Assembly (NCBI RefSeq): GCF_004798865.1
Contig: NW_025335568.1
Location: forward strand, 54,951,423 to 55,015,422
Source: Varanus komodoensis
Lineage: Eukaryota; Chordata; Lepidosauria; Squamata; Varanidae
Reading direction: 5' to 3'
DNA: 64,000 bases
The notes under the pieces were generated by a model that saw only the letters and a list, made by a program, of their open reading frames with translations, was not told where the DNA came from and searched no databases. Made by a program: the position numbers and the translations under genes. Shown here one piece after another: positions 1-10,085 of this stretch (the first letter of the stretch is position 1; the number at the start of each line of letters is the position of its first letter).

Positions 1-984
1 GGGGGGGGAAATCTGGGAGAAATATCCATGTGTCAGAGGGCAGGGGAGGAAAAGATGCAGCACATGTGGGCAAAAAGCCAGCTAATCAGGTCACTGATCA
101 GACGGGACCTAGAGAATCAGGGGCCCTGTACCTTTATTTCAGCACTTGTCAGTGGACAGCACAGCGGTGGAGCAGATGGTCTCCCAGAGTTTTGGGGCTC
201 CACATGAGAGATTTGGGGACTAATGGGCAGCTCCCAAACACTGCCTCTGTTCACCCTACCCCCAGCCACCCCAGAAGATGGATTGCTGGGGAAAAGTGGC
301 TAATTGAGAGCTGGGGAGAGAGAATGACTCAATGAATGAATGGGTCCTTTAATGCGCATGGGTGTGCATTTAATGCGCATGGGTGTGCTCTGGCTCCTCC
401 CAGGGCTGCTCACCCTATTTTGCAGTTCTCCTAGGGTTCCACAGGGGGCCAAAACAGTCTGTTCCCCCAAAGGGTTGCCCACGTCTGAGGGTGCTTATAC
501 CTATTATGAGTAGTCTCTCTTGGTAAGAGCCTTAACCTCATGAATTTTGCTGATCTCTCCATGCATATCATACAAACTACCTTCAGGGTAGGCTAGACAA
601 AGAATTGGTGGTTAGCCCAAGGACTCCCTGTGAGTTTTTCATAGCTGCAGAAGGATTTGAAATTTCTCAAAGTCTTCTTCAAAATTAAATGTTACCACAA
701 CCCCTCACCCCCAGGCACTGGGGAAGGAGGGATTAAGCATTCCTCACACCAGTCCCCTAATCTAAATGCCAATGGGTGACGTATATGCATACATTTACTG
801 CTATATTTCATAATGTTATAAATAATATTAAATAGTACTTGTAGGTGAACTCCCATTGATTTTCCTCTGTCTCTATTTGCCTTTTGCTATATTTGCAGTC
901 TGCAAATGCTCGAAAAAACTCCTGATCTTTTCAAGTGCTTGCAGGGAAAAATTGCAAAAAATACATGGATAAATCTGTTCGCTT
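1..984. other. Unassigned non-coding DNA
   Basis: No gene or recognisable transposon is visible. The window opens on a run of eight G. The only structure is a two-copy 21-bp tandem duplication at 348-388. From about 780 the sequence becomes AT-rich as it approaches a non-LTR tail. Confidence 0.5.
348..388. repeat. Two-copy 21-bp tandem duplication
   Basis: The 20-mer TTTAATGCGCATGGGTGTGC occurs at 348-367 and again, unchanged, at 369-388, one base apart. Two identical copies imply a recent local duplication or replication slippage. Confidence 0.9.
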
Positions 985-1057
985 CATTGTTGGAAATTGC
1001 CCAGAGAGCTTCAGCTATGGGGCAGTATAGAAATGAAATAATAATTAATAATAATGC
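985..1057 (+). repeat. Non-LTR retroposon 3' tail (GGCAGTATAGAAAT family)
   Basis: The stretch reads GCCCAGAGAGCTTCAGCTAT, then a G-rich step, GCAGTATAGAAAT and an AATAAT-type simple tail. The same core recurs in this window at 1158, 18232, 50040, 50705 and 63780 in both orientations, which marks a dispersed family. The form (a GC-rich step followed by a short A-rich tandem tail) is that of a 3' end copied by an L2-type LINE machinery. The exact family is an inference. Confidence 0.55.
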
Positions 1058-1090
1058 CTGTGCACCTGCAGGGAGCAGTTATCTAGGAAA

Positions 1091-1152
1091 TAGTGTGGTG
1101 TAGTGGTTAGAGCATTGGACTTGAATGCTGGGAGGGCTGGGTTGTCATTTCC
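1091..1152 (+). repeat. tRNA-derived SINE head, truncated
   Basis: The segment carries an A-box-like GTGTAGTGGTTAGAGCATTG, followed by GGACTTGAATGCTGGGAGGG. This is the tRNA-derived head seen in many squamate SINEs. The B box and body are lost, and the copy runs into a minus-strand tail at about 1158. Confidence 0.6.
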
Positions 1153-1157
1153 ACTTG

Positions 1158-1235
1158 GCCATTTTATTTATTTATTTTATTTCTATACCACTCAACAACC
1201 AAAGCTGTTGGCGTGCGGCCACAAGAGGGCTAGTT
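1158..1235 (-). repeat. Non-LTR retroposon 3' tail, minus strand
   Basis: A TTTATTTATTTTATTTCTATACC block is followed by a degenerate CAACAACCAAAGCTGTTGG. Reverse-complemented, it matches the GGCAGTATAGAAAT tail family found elsewhere in the window. Confidence 0.45.
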
Positions 1236-2199
1236 CTTCTGTGCCATGCTTGTTGGCACAAGAGGCATTGATTAGCCAGTTTGGGAAGCAGCATGCTTGG
1301 GTTGGCGGCCCTTTGGTTCCATCCTTATGTGCTTAGCACATCTTTGCAGCAATATGATAATAGGTTTCACCTGAAGATCATTTTCACACAGGATACTACT
1401 TCTGAATAGTCTCAAAAAGCAAACATATACAACTTAGTAAAGATCACTTGTTCCCACGTGAGCCTAACCAGACCCAATGGTCTTTGGAAGAGGTCCTTCT
1501 TTTGTTCTGCAACATCAAAGGGAATGCAAGAGAAGGTCTTCTGAGAGGTCACTCCCACCAGGGCTGGTCCAGTCATGAAGGAGGGCAAGATACCCACAAG
1601 AGGGGGCAGAACTGGAAAAGCAGCAAATTGTCCCATGCCCACTTTCCTGTCCATGCCCGGCCCCAGCCTAAAGACCCACCTTCAGTGGATACTCGAAAGA
1701 GCCCTGCATTTGCCCCCCAAAGCAAGTGGCCAGTGGAGCCGATCAGAGTAGCTGCCAGCCCGCGGGTGCTGAGAAATTCATGAGTTGTCATGAGATCTCA
1801 TCACATGGTCATGATATCTTGATTAGATGCCAAGATGTTGCAAGAGCCATGTGGTCAGAGTTCTCTCCCTCTGTTGCTGCTGCTGAGAACAAGACTCTTT
1901 TTTCTCCACCACCAAGCCCAGCCTTGAGCGCTGCTACTGGTCAGCAAGAGAAAGGTGGTGGGTTCTGTGCACTGCAACTGGGGCAGCAGGGAGAACGGAG
2001 GGAGGAGGGTCAACCGCCACACCGTTTCTTGGACTCTTTTGCTTCATGTGGCCAGAGGACTGCCCAGGGTCTGGCTGTCAGGCTGCAGGACCACTCCTCA
2101 GCAGGCAGCCAAGAATTACTCCCTCTCCTTCCACTAGATCACAAGGAACTTTTAATTCAAGCTGGCCTTCCGCCTCTTGGTCTGCATGCTGTTTTTATT
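1236..2199. other. Unassigned non-coding DNA
   Basis: I see no repeat I can name and no gene. Open frames of up to about 186 codons (plus strand, 1726-2286) overlap frames on the other strand and carry no recognisable domain, so I read them as chance. Confidence 0.5.
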
Positions 2200-2345
2200 C
2201 CATTATTGCTGTGTTTTGAACTGTATTTTAATCTATTTGTTTCATTGTTGTTTTCATCAACTTATTATGATAGTAAGTTGTCTTGAGTGCCATTGTTCTT
2301 GGTAGAAAGGCAGGGTGGAAATCAAAACAAACCAATGAACATACA
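2200..2345 (+). repeat. Non-LTR or SINE 3' tail (TAGAAAGGCAGGGT family)
   Basis: The T-rich stretch ends in GTCTTGAGTGCC and GGTAGAAAGGCAGGGTGGAA, then an A-rich tail. The same ending is seen at 21530-21590 and resembles the ends of the SINEs at 26945 and 28265. This is a shared 3' end rather than a gene. Confidence 0.5.
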
Positions 2346-3390
2346 AATATAAAATCTACACTGCCTGCAGAAGATGTTTGGTTTGTCTTCCAAATTGCCT
2401 CCCATGACAACGTTATTCATGCATGATACAAAAGGAGCACAGAGGCTCTCTGGACCACTTCACCTATGAGAAGGGCCTGGAATGGGAGCAATCCCACAGC
2501 TTTTTCGGCCATCCACCTGGAGAGATCTCCTCCGCTTTTCCAGGACAGAAACACTTAGCCAGCATTCGCATACAATCTGTGTTTCATGCATCCATCTGTC
2601 TGTCCCATGATGTTTGTAACCAAGAACAACCGCATGATAAATACCAAGCACTTGCCCCATTGGGCTGCTAAGTTCACATTGCTGCTCTTCTAGGAAACCT
2701 GATAATTAAACTGCTCCACTCCAAGAAGTTTAATATCCAAGAGGCAGCAGGGTGGGTAACAACGTCAGTGTTTTTCTCTTTGCACAAACATCAGGCTTTT
2801 GCCAGGGAAATAAAATCAAGATGACACATGGCAAGGAACAAGCATGGCTTTGTGAAGAGACTCTGGTGGGGAGGCTCATGAAACCAGCTGATCTCAATTA
2901 TTAGACACAAATGTGTTTGTTGCTTTATTTCGAATGAGAAGAATGAGGAGGAGGAGGGCTGGGAAATGTGAAGTAAGAATAAAGGACATGCCTTGAACAT
3001 GCATTTCCTCCCACTGATGCTGTTTGAGGGTGCCTTGGTGGGATGGGACTGGGAGCACTGGTTTGTGGATTTGGGAGGTTAGACCTAAAAGAAAACCACT
3101 TTTGGGCTTCATGGCTCTTGGCTGATGGGTTTCCACGCAGTTCTCTCTTGCTCTCCTCTGCTGGGTGAAGCTGTCCACTGTGAATGTGTGGTGCGCTGCC
3201 CATTCTCTCTCTCCTTCCCATCAGAGCCCAAGGAGGCAATGCAGGTCTTGAATCAAGACCTGAAGGTCTATATAAGGGCACACGAACTGAAACTCAGTCA
3301 AGGTGTGATGGACGTGCTCTTAGGAAAGGTGATGACGGTTTGGATATTCAACCTGTTTTACATGGAAAAAAACCCCTTGCCATTAAGTAA
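2346..3390. other. Unassigned non-coding DNA
   Basis: No gene, RNA or named repeat is visible. Open frames here are short and lie on both strands without domain-like content. Confidence 0.5.
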
Positions 3391-3519
3391 GGATGGGCAA
3401 CCTTTGGGCCTCCATATGTTTCAGCCTATAACTCCCACGATCACTCACCAATGGCTATCTTGACCAGGGCTGAAGGGAACAGTAGGTTAAAACATCTGGA
3501 GGGAACAAGTTGTCCATCC
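3391..3519. mobile_element. hAT-like MITE with imperfect terminal inverted repeats
   Basis: The left end begins GGATGGGCAACC and includes CTCCATATGTTT. The right end, reverse-complemented, begins GGATGGACAACT and includes CTCCAGATGTTTT. Together they form imperfect inverted repeats of about 30 bp. The middle has the ACAACTCCCA / CCAATGG signature of a very common squamate short palindromic repeat. It has no coding capacity. Related copies lie at 9493, 28185, 59710 and 63438. The hAT assignment comes from the CAG-type ends of better copies and is an inference. Confidence 0.6.
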
Positions 3520-3769
3520 CCCCCTTAAGCATCATGTCCCTGAGCACTGTTCCAAGATGCTGAGACAGTCACAGAAGCCATGAGAGCTTTTCCATATCTT
3601 AGGAAGATACAGCCAAACAGTTCTGTTCTGCCTACAGTCACACAGTCCCTACTAATGTCCAAATTAGATTGTTATCCTGGGCATTATGTTGTGTTGCCTT
3701 TGAAATGTCTTTTAAGAAATTCAGTCAGTCTGCATACAGCTGTGCATGTCTTAATGAGGGATCATTTAA

Positions 3770-4100
3770 AGCATTGTCACATAGCACAGAGTTTAACTGT
3801 AGAAGTCACCTGTACAAGATGAAGGGCTGGTCACCAGTTTGGATAGGCAAAGTGGACAACTGCATAGAGGAGAAGATTATCAATGGCTACTAGTCCTGAT
3901 GGCTGTATGCTACTTCTGGTATCAGAGACCATATGGCTGTGTACACCAGCTGATGGGGAACATGGGTAGAAGGGTGCTATTGCACTCACATCTTGCTCTG
4001 GGATCCTATGGGCAGTTTGCTAGCCATCGTGTGAACAGAATGCTGGATTAGATGGACCCTTTTTGAATCCAGCATGGCTCTTCCTAAGTTCTTATGAACA
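3770..4100 (+). mobile_element. CR1-lineage LINE, 3' end (GTTCTTATG tail)
   Basis: The segment covers the end of the reverse transcriptase frame and the 3' UTR. It includes GAGAAGATTATCAATGGCTA (the widespread squamate lineage encodes EKAINGY here), then GGGGAACATGGGTAGAAGGG, then ATGCTGGATTAGATGGACCC and a terminal GTTCTTATGAAC. It is 5'-truncated, as is usual for CR1. About eleven copies of this lineage lie in the window, which makes it the commonest recognisable element here. Confidence 0.8.
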
Positions 4101-4104
4101 TCCA

Positions 4105-4215
4105 GTTCCAATGTTTACTATCTTCACTGGCTTCCAATTGGTTTCCCAACCCAGTTCAAAAGTGCTTATGCTGATCTCTGGTCTCAAAATGCCTTGGACC
4201 ATTTATAGCAAGGGT
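4105..4215 (+). mobile_element. L2-clade LINE scrap
   Basis: CACTGGCTTCCAATTGGTTT followed by CAGTTCAAAAGTGCTTATGC matches the conserved region that reads HWLP, then a few residues, then FK in L2-clade reverse transcriptases. Only about 110 bp survive, between two CR1 copies. Confidence 0.55.
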
Positions 4216-4394
4216 ACTGAACCTGTTTCAGCCCAAGAAACCCATTCAAGATATTGGGGACTGCAAGCAAGCAAAGGCGGAAACCCAAACTAGAAAATAT
4301 TCCAGCATATTTCAGCTTAAAATTCTTACTGCTGGTAACTAAGTTTCAGGACAGGAAAGGTTATAACATCTGGTGTTCTTTAGTGTAGGAAAAA

Positions 4395-4809
4395 AGGCAA
4401 ATAAGGGGAGACATAATAGAGGTGTATGGAATTATGCATAGTGTGGAGAAGGTGGAGAGGGAGACATTCTCTCCCTCTCTCATACTACTAGAATCCAATA
4501 TGGTCATCCCGTGAAGCTGATTGGTGGAAAGTTCAGGACAGGTAAAAGGAAGCTGTTCTTCAGACAGCACAGGGTTAAACTATGAAATTCATTTCCACAA
4601 GATGCAGTGATCCCACCAATTTTCCTTTTAAAAGGGATTGGACAAATTCACAGAGGAGGAAGAGGTTGTCAAGGGCTACTTAGTCCTGAGGACTATATGC
4701 TACCTCCAGTATCCGTGGCACTGTATCCATGTGCACCAGTTGCTGGGGAACATGGGTGGGAAGATGCTACTGCGCTCAAGCCCTCATTTCTTGTGGGCAG
4801 CTGGTTAAC
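4395..4809 (+). mobile_element. CR1-lineage LINE, RT C-terminus and 3' UTR
   Basis: Reading from GGGGAGACATAATAGAGGTG the copy encodes remnants of the DIIEVYGIMHSVEKVE type of CR1 C-terminal region. It continues through TTCAGGACAGGTAAAAGGAA into the GCTGGGGAACATGGGTGGGA 3' UTR. It stops near GTGGGCAGCTGGTTAACT, before the terminal octamers seen in its neighbour at 3770. That makes it truncated at both ends. The reading frame is broken by stops and small indels, as expected for an old LINE copy. Confidence 0.8.
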
Positions 4810-6429
4810 TACCAGATAAAATGGGACTTCTTTGTTGCCCAGGATGAAGTATATTTGCTGTCTTGGAAGACCAGTGAGCTAAAAATATTAAGAATTACAC
4901 CATCATGGTTCCTTTCAATAGCATGTTCTCTTCCATATGAAAGAAGAAAGGGACACCAATAAATAAATCCAATAAATCACATACCAATTCATATAACAAA
5001 GATGTATATATTGCACAGAAATGTTCAATGTGGAGAATCTACAAACTTCATAAATACATAAATGCAGTCCTCTTCTTCAGTTTGTTCATATTCTTACAAA
5101 TAGGTTGGACTATTGACAAACTGGACCTACTACCTTTTGACAATATTTCCCATGTTTTCTGCTACAGCAATGCTTTTGGAATGGACCTATGAAAGAACAC
5201 ATTTTCCAGAGCTAGATCAGAAAATATCTATGAATCAGAAGGGAATGTAAAATCTTATTCTATGATCTCACATGATGCATCCACATAAATGCTCTGAATT
5301 TTCCAGAGGAATTATTTTATGGGACCATTACCAAAAGAATTCCCATTGAGAAAAACATTACATCAGAGCCAGGCTGTATTTTCTGGAGTTACACAGGGCC
5401 TCCTCCCACTGGAATTGATGTGGAACTAGTTTTTTAGTCACTTGATCGTTATCTAGCTGTCTTCAGATGCAGACACATAGACTCCAACAGTGTCCCCCTG
5501 GGAAATTTAACAAAAGCAGAAAACCAATTCCATTCAATACAGCATCAATTTACACCAGTCAGATAATTGCTAACAGGTTTGATTAATAGCATTTTACAAT
5601 GTGATCCTAAGACATGCCTTGCCCTATCATTGATGACTGGATTTGCCAGCAGAATAAGGATGCTAGAGAAGCATTCCTCACAAATGGCCTCAGCAGTTCA
5701 GGTAGGGATGCTGACACAAACACTTATGTTGGAGCAACAGTCAATTAGCTCTTTTGTTTTAACTGGTTAATCAATAATCTCCTCAATTTAGAACAATACA
5801 GCTGTTTCAATGTATACCATCTCTATATTCACCCAATTACTCTGTAAGGACCCTGCCTATGCCATATAAATAATAAATTAATGTGTCTCTTAGTCTTATT
5901 CCCCCAAATCAGTGTTAACAGATGGCTTGTTAGGGCTGGAGCCCCAAATCTCTGGGAGGTCCCGGACATCTGCCCCACCATCCTGCCACTCACAGACACT
6001 TGCTGAAAGCATCAGCACCCCCCCTTCTTTTTTTTGCATCCCACCACCCTGAAATTAGCTGACTTTTGCCCACATGGGCTTTGCTTCTTGCTGCCCCCTT
6101 CTTTGAGCCTCTCTGCTTGGGGGTTTTGTTTTGTTTCCCTGAAGTTCCCTTCTCTCCCTTGCCCATGCATTGCTATTGACAAATAGGATTGTTCTTAGGA
6201 GAAAGAGTCCTTTAAGGATACCTCTGCAGGCAGGCGCACATGCTCCCACACACACACTTTGGAACATACATAAATTAGAAGCCTCCTTGAGTTCAGTGGG
6301 TTTAGGTGAGTATATATACCTAGGAGAATATACTCAAGTAGATAAGTACACTTACCTGGGAGAATGTCGCACTGCACACAAGGCGACTTTCAACTGAGTA
6401 GATGCGTGCACAACAATACGCAACCCTAA
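4810..6429. other. Unassigned non-coding DNA
   Basis: Apart from a CA run near 6245 and a repeated TATATACCTAGGAG-like stretch near 6305-6360, I recognise nothing in this 1.6 kb. CAACCCTAACCCTAA at 6420 is only two telomere-type units. There is no gene. Confidence 0.5.
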
Positions 6430-7870
6430 CCCTAAAAGAGGTAGTGGGTTCTGGGTGGCTTGCGCAAAGACTCACCTGCGCCAGGTCTGCACGGAACAGG
6501 AAGCCGTGGCACGGGGGCTGGGATCGACGACCTGCTGCCACTGGCGCTGCAACGTGCTGCAACACACCTAGCAAAGCACGGGCCTTGTGGGCTGCAGTGA
6601 TCGTGGGACCTAGGTCCTGGGCAGTTCATTAACCACCCCAGACAGCTACCCTTGCCAGATTCATGCATAACAGCAGGCCGTTTTCAGTCAGGTTAATCAA
6701 GGAAATGAGCTGGCACAGGACTGGCACAGATGGTGTGGGCTTTCTAACCACCCTCTTGTGTGCGATCCCCTGTATCTTCCTCTGTCTCTGGAATTAGGGC
6801 TGGGACAAACCCTTTTGGAATCTTTCCCTCTAGCGTCCACGGACTTCCTCTTGCACTCAGCCTGGTCCTGCAAAGTAAGCCGAGCTGAGAGGAAGCCCAG
6901 GAACCCTCATGGACACCTCGTTGCACAACCGGCAGACTTCCATATCAGATGTATCTGCTCAAGCAGTGAAGGGCATGGAAGGGGGCACCATTCTTGGTGA
7001 CCCACCTTCTTCTCTGCCCGGTGGTGCCACTGGGGGCTGCACTGGGGGCAGAAGAGGGACCTTGGTACCATTCCCAGCAGCCAACCTTCTTCCCCACCCA
7101 CGGGCAGTGGACACAGATACTGGCACAGTGCGTGGGGCTCATTTCCTGGCAAGCACCCCACATAACAGAGTCTGGGGAGCCAAGCCCAGGACATCTGATC
7201 GATTCTCAACCCCCCAGTGGATTCCTCGCACAACCCTATCTAGGGTAGCACTAGGTCACTGCGGAGCCAATGGAGACAACATGAACAACACAGAGACTAA
7301 GTTCGTATGACACACTAAGCCGCAGGGGGAGTGGCTTAGCGTGTCATGTGACTAAGCACCCAAGTAGCCCTGTTGTTGCAGGGTTTGGGAAACTCACCAT
7401 GGCTTAGCATGATGACTAAATCCAGACAAGTGTGGCGCTCCGGCTGAATGATTCTGGCTGCCTTCTGCCTCCTCCACCCACTTGGGGCTTGCACAGCGGA
7501 ATTACATAGTGAGGGAACGGCTCACTTGGCTCGGCTTCCGCGAGAGCAGGCAGCTAAGCAGGCCCAACCTGATGCATGAAGTTCTCTGCTGGGGGAGCAG
7601 TTCTGCTGGTCAGCACAGTACTGGCAGGCGGAACACGATGAGTTGTGCAGGGGTGGCCCGGGGCAGCAGGGCGGGGGAGCACGGCCACCTCGCTCTGGGC
7701 ATTGAAGCCAGCATCCAGGGCCCACTTCCCAGCACTCAGCTGGGGTCCCAGGCCTGGTGTGCCGTTAGGCACCTCGTCCCCCGATCTGCTGTTTGGCTGT
7801 GACTTTTGCTGCAACACAGCTGCCCCACTGGAAATCGTTCCCCAGTCCTGCCCAGCACACAAAGCTGCAA
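6430..7870. other. GC-rich, CpG-richer block
   Basis: This stretch is visibly richer in G+C and CpG than its flanks, notably 6440-6660 and 7440-7850. It holds a stem-loop at 7307-7347. There is no coherent gene: frames of 100-130 codons overlap on both strands without domains. It could be a weak CpG island, a relatively young unrecognised transposon or simply an isochore fluctuation. Confidence 0.4.
7307..7347. repeat. Stem-loop of a palindromic MITE-like repeat
   Basis: The left arm ATGACACACTAAGCCGC (7307-7323) pairs with GTGGCTTAGCGTGTCAT (7331-7347): 17-nt arms, two mismatches, a 7-nt loop. Downstream lie CACCATGGCTTAGCATGATG and AATCCAGACAAG, typical of a squamate palindromic repeat family built on the ACCATGGTTT motif. 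Confidence 0.6.
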
Positions 7871-8696
7871 GCGCAGCTGAAAAAAAGCCAGCTTGATAAA
7901 CTGGCTGCGAACGGCAGTGCAGATCCTGAGGCCTAATGTGTAATAAAAGATATTTCTTTCTCTATTTTTGTGACCTATCCTTGAAATTTTACTTAGTGTC
8001 ATTCTATTAATCTGTTGGGCATTCTATTTTTCATGGCTTGAAGAATAAAATGGATGCTGATGCTGGCATGTACTGTTACAGCTTTTAAAAATAGCCTTCG
8101 GTGCATGCCCTGAATCAAAATAATGGATGCAACTTCCTTGCCCAGAAGGCCAGGCACTGAACATGCACCCAAAGAAGTGCATTTGAGTTTTTAAAAGATC
8201 CCTCTTTTTTTAAACCCTGGATTTAATGAGTTATTAGATTTGTTTCACTGATGAGTCAATACATATTAACTGCCTGAACTGTTAAGGACATTTGGCATCT
8301 TCCCAGCAACTCATTGGGAAGGCATTCTCTCTCTCTCCATCTTGCTTACACTTGAAAAGCCTCTTGAGGCACAATGGGAGCGTTTTTTGAAGTCCATTCA
8401 CCCAACCATTGACAGAACTGATGGAGGAGACAGTGGACTGCTTTGCATGACAAGGGGCTTTCTGAGAGATGGCTTGGATAAAGCATTAGACAATTTGCTG
8501 ACTTCCCTAAAGAAAGAAAAAGCCTCCAGCTAATCTACACAACAACTGCTTTTCACAATCCTCCTTCTTAACCTCCCCAGTGCTATCAACAACAACAACA
8601 AACAAACAACAACTAGTATAGCCAGTCTTCTTCCTGGTAAATCATAGAGCACAGGTCTGCTCAGAAATAACCCCAGTCGAATTCAAGAATATAAGG
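7871..8696. other. Unassigned non-coding DNA with (AAC)n
   Basis: Ordinary AT-richer sequence with an (AAC)n/(AAAC)n simple run at about 8588-8612. A 63-codon open frame at 8342-8533 (+) has no recognisable domain, and I do not call it a gene. Confidence 0.5.
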
Positions 8697-8895
8697 ATTC
8701 AAATATAAGAAGATCCATGTTGGATCAGAGGAAAGGCTTCTCTAGCCCAGCAGTCAGATCACACTGTGGCGGAACAGATGCCCACGGGAGACCCAGAGGC
8801 TGGAGGTGAGTGTAAGGGCATCCTCCTACTCATGTTCCACAGGAACTGGTATACAGAAGCAGGCAGCTTCTGATCCTGGATATGACATACATACA
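8697..8895 (-). mobile_element. CR1-lineage LINE, 3' end
   Basis: The complement of the 3' UTR lineage seen at 3770: AAGAAGATCCATGTTGGATC marks the 3' terminus and AGGAACTGGTATACAGAAGC the UTR. It is truncated and diverged. It is the first of three same-strand copies in 1.4 kb. Confidence 0.7.
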
Positions 8896-9019
8896 ACAAC
8901 TGAAGAGGGATATCAAGTATGGAATATTTTTGTTTCTCTCAACATAGGAACTTTTGCAGTGGTGCCATCTGACAGCAGAGCTTCATAAGCAGAGTGTATG
9001 TGCCCTCAGGCCTAGTGAG

Positions 9020-9150
9020 GGCAAGAACATTAGAAAAACCCTGCGTTGGACCCAAGGGCTGTCACAGTGGCCAACCAGATGTTTGTGAAGTAGGGCACTA
9101 GTGCCACAACACTGTCCCATTTGTGACTTCCTTCCAGCACACACATCAGA
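9020..9150 (-). mobile_element. CR1-lineage LINE, 3' end
   Basis: AAGAACATTAGAAAAACCCT, GTCACAGTGGCCAACCAGAT and the following ATGTTTGTGAAG match the antisense of the GTTCTTATG-tailed CR1 3' UTR. Only about 130 bp remain. Confidence 0.65.
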
Positions 9151-9274
9151 TTGCATCCTCTGTGTGTTCCTGTTTATGGAAGTATGCCTTGCCTGAGACA
9201 TCATCTGGCAGGGTGCTGCTCTCTTTCAAGAATTTCCAGAGAATACGTTTCTGAAGGCAAGGGGGAAATGGTCA

Positions 9275-9317
9275 CATCTTGCCCAAATCCATGGTCCACA
9301 TGGATTTGGGCAAGATG
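9275..9317. repeat. Perfect 19-bp inverted repeat (hairpin)
   Basis: CATCTTGCCCAAATCCATG at 9275-9293 is followed after five bases by its exact complement at 9299-9317. Part of the arm (GCCCAAATCCATG) appears a third time in direct orientation at 9338-9350, and GGTCCACA also recurs. The perfect match argues for recent origin or gene conversion between the arms. Confidence 0.95.
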
Positions 9318-9492
9318 GTCCACAATGGTCCACATGTGCCCAAATCCATGTGCAAGAACAGAAAGGAGCCATGTTGTACAGCAAGCCATTGCTGAATCAC
9401 ATCCTGAGATTTTGGCATCCTATAACCGAGCAAGTATATTTTTCTAATACCAGCCGAATGCTTCGTCCTTCTTGCTGAGTCACATCTTCATT

Positions 9493-9616
9493 GGCTTCTT
9501 CCAACCTGGTACATTCCATAGGTTTTGAACTACAACTCCCAGGAATTCCTGACCAGTGGCCAGTCTGGTGGGAACTGAAGCACAAAGCATCTGGAGCCCC
9601 CAAGGTTGAAGAAGCC
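9493..9616. mobile_element. hAT-like MITE
   Basis: The ends GGCTTCTTCCAACCTGG and, reverse-complemented, GGCTTCTTCAACCTTGG are inverted repeats. The core has ACTACAACTCCCAGGAATTC, CTGACCAGTGGCCAG and GCATCTGGAGCC, as in the copy at 3391. It has no coding capacity. Confidence 0.65.
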
Positions 9617-9629
9617 TCATCTACACTGA

Positions 9630-9712
9630 TCCTGAGTTTTGACACAGAAGTCTTTCCTGCAAATGCCAAGGATTGAACCTGATCCAGGTTGTCTACCACT
9701 GAGCTATGACCT
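9630..9712 (-). repeat. tRNA-derived SINE head
   Basis: On the minus strand a tRNA-like head reads ATAGCTCAGTGGTAGACAAC (A box), followed by a B-box-like GGTTCAATCCTTGGCATTTG. This is the head of a squamate SINE whose body is seen more fully at 16818. The body is missing. Confidence 0.6.
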
Positions 9713-9716
9713 AGTA

Positions 9717-10085
9717 ATCTAAGAAGATAAGAGAAATGCTGGATCCAGCCAAGGGTCCATCTAGTCCATCATTCTCTTCACAGCATGGCTAACCAGCTAT
9801 CCCCATGAAGCCCAAAAGCAGGACACAGGGAAAACAGCTCTCTCCTGTCCGTGTTCCTCAGCAACTGGCGTACTGCTTCCGATACTAGAGGCAGCATAAA
9901 TAACTGGGACTAGTATCCAGTGACAGCCTTCTCCTCCATGGATTGTCTAGTACCTTTGCAAAGTCATCCAAACTGGTGGCCATCTTGTGGAAGTGAACAG
10001 TGGTGTGAGGTGCTTCCTTGATCTGTACGGAATCTCCCACCAATAATTTTCATGGGATAACTCTGGGTTCTAGTATCATGACAGA
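9717..10085 (-). mobile_element. CR1-lineage LINE, RT C-terminus and 3' UTR
   Basis: The copy runs from the antisense 3' terminus (CTAAGAAGATAAGAGAAATG) through AGCAACTGGCGTACTGCTTC, then CTCCTCCATGG. It reaches the coding remnant CTCCCACCAATAATTTTCAT, whose complement encodes the MKIIGG-type stretch of the RT C-terminal region. With about 370 bp it is the longest of the three adjacent minus-strand CR1 fragments. Confidence 0.75.

Noticed and set aside
1726-2286. 186-codon plus-strand open frame
   Set aside because: No domain, composition like surrounding non-coding DNA, overlaps frames on the other strand and ends inside a retroposon tail.
6420-6435. Telomere-like CCCTAACCCTAA
   Set aside because: Only two units, no array. 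Chance or a short insertion.
8342-8533. 63-codon frame with charged, soluble-looking composition
   Set aside because: No homologous family recognised, no splice sites of note and no upstream exon. Kept only as unassigned DNA.
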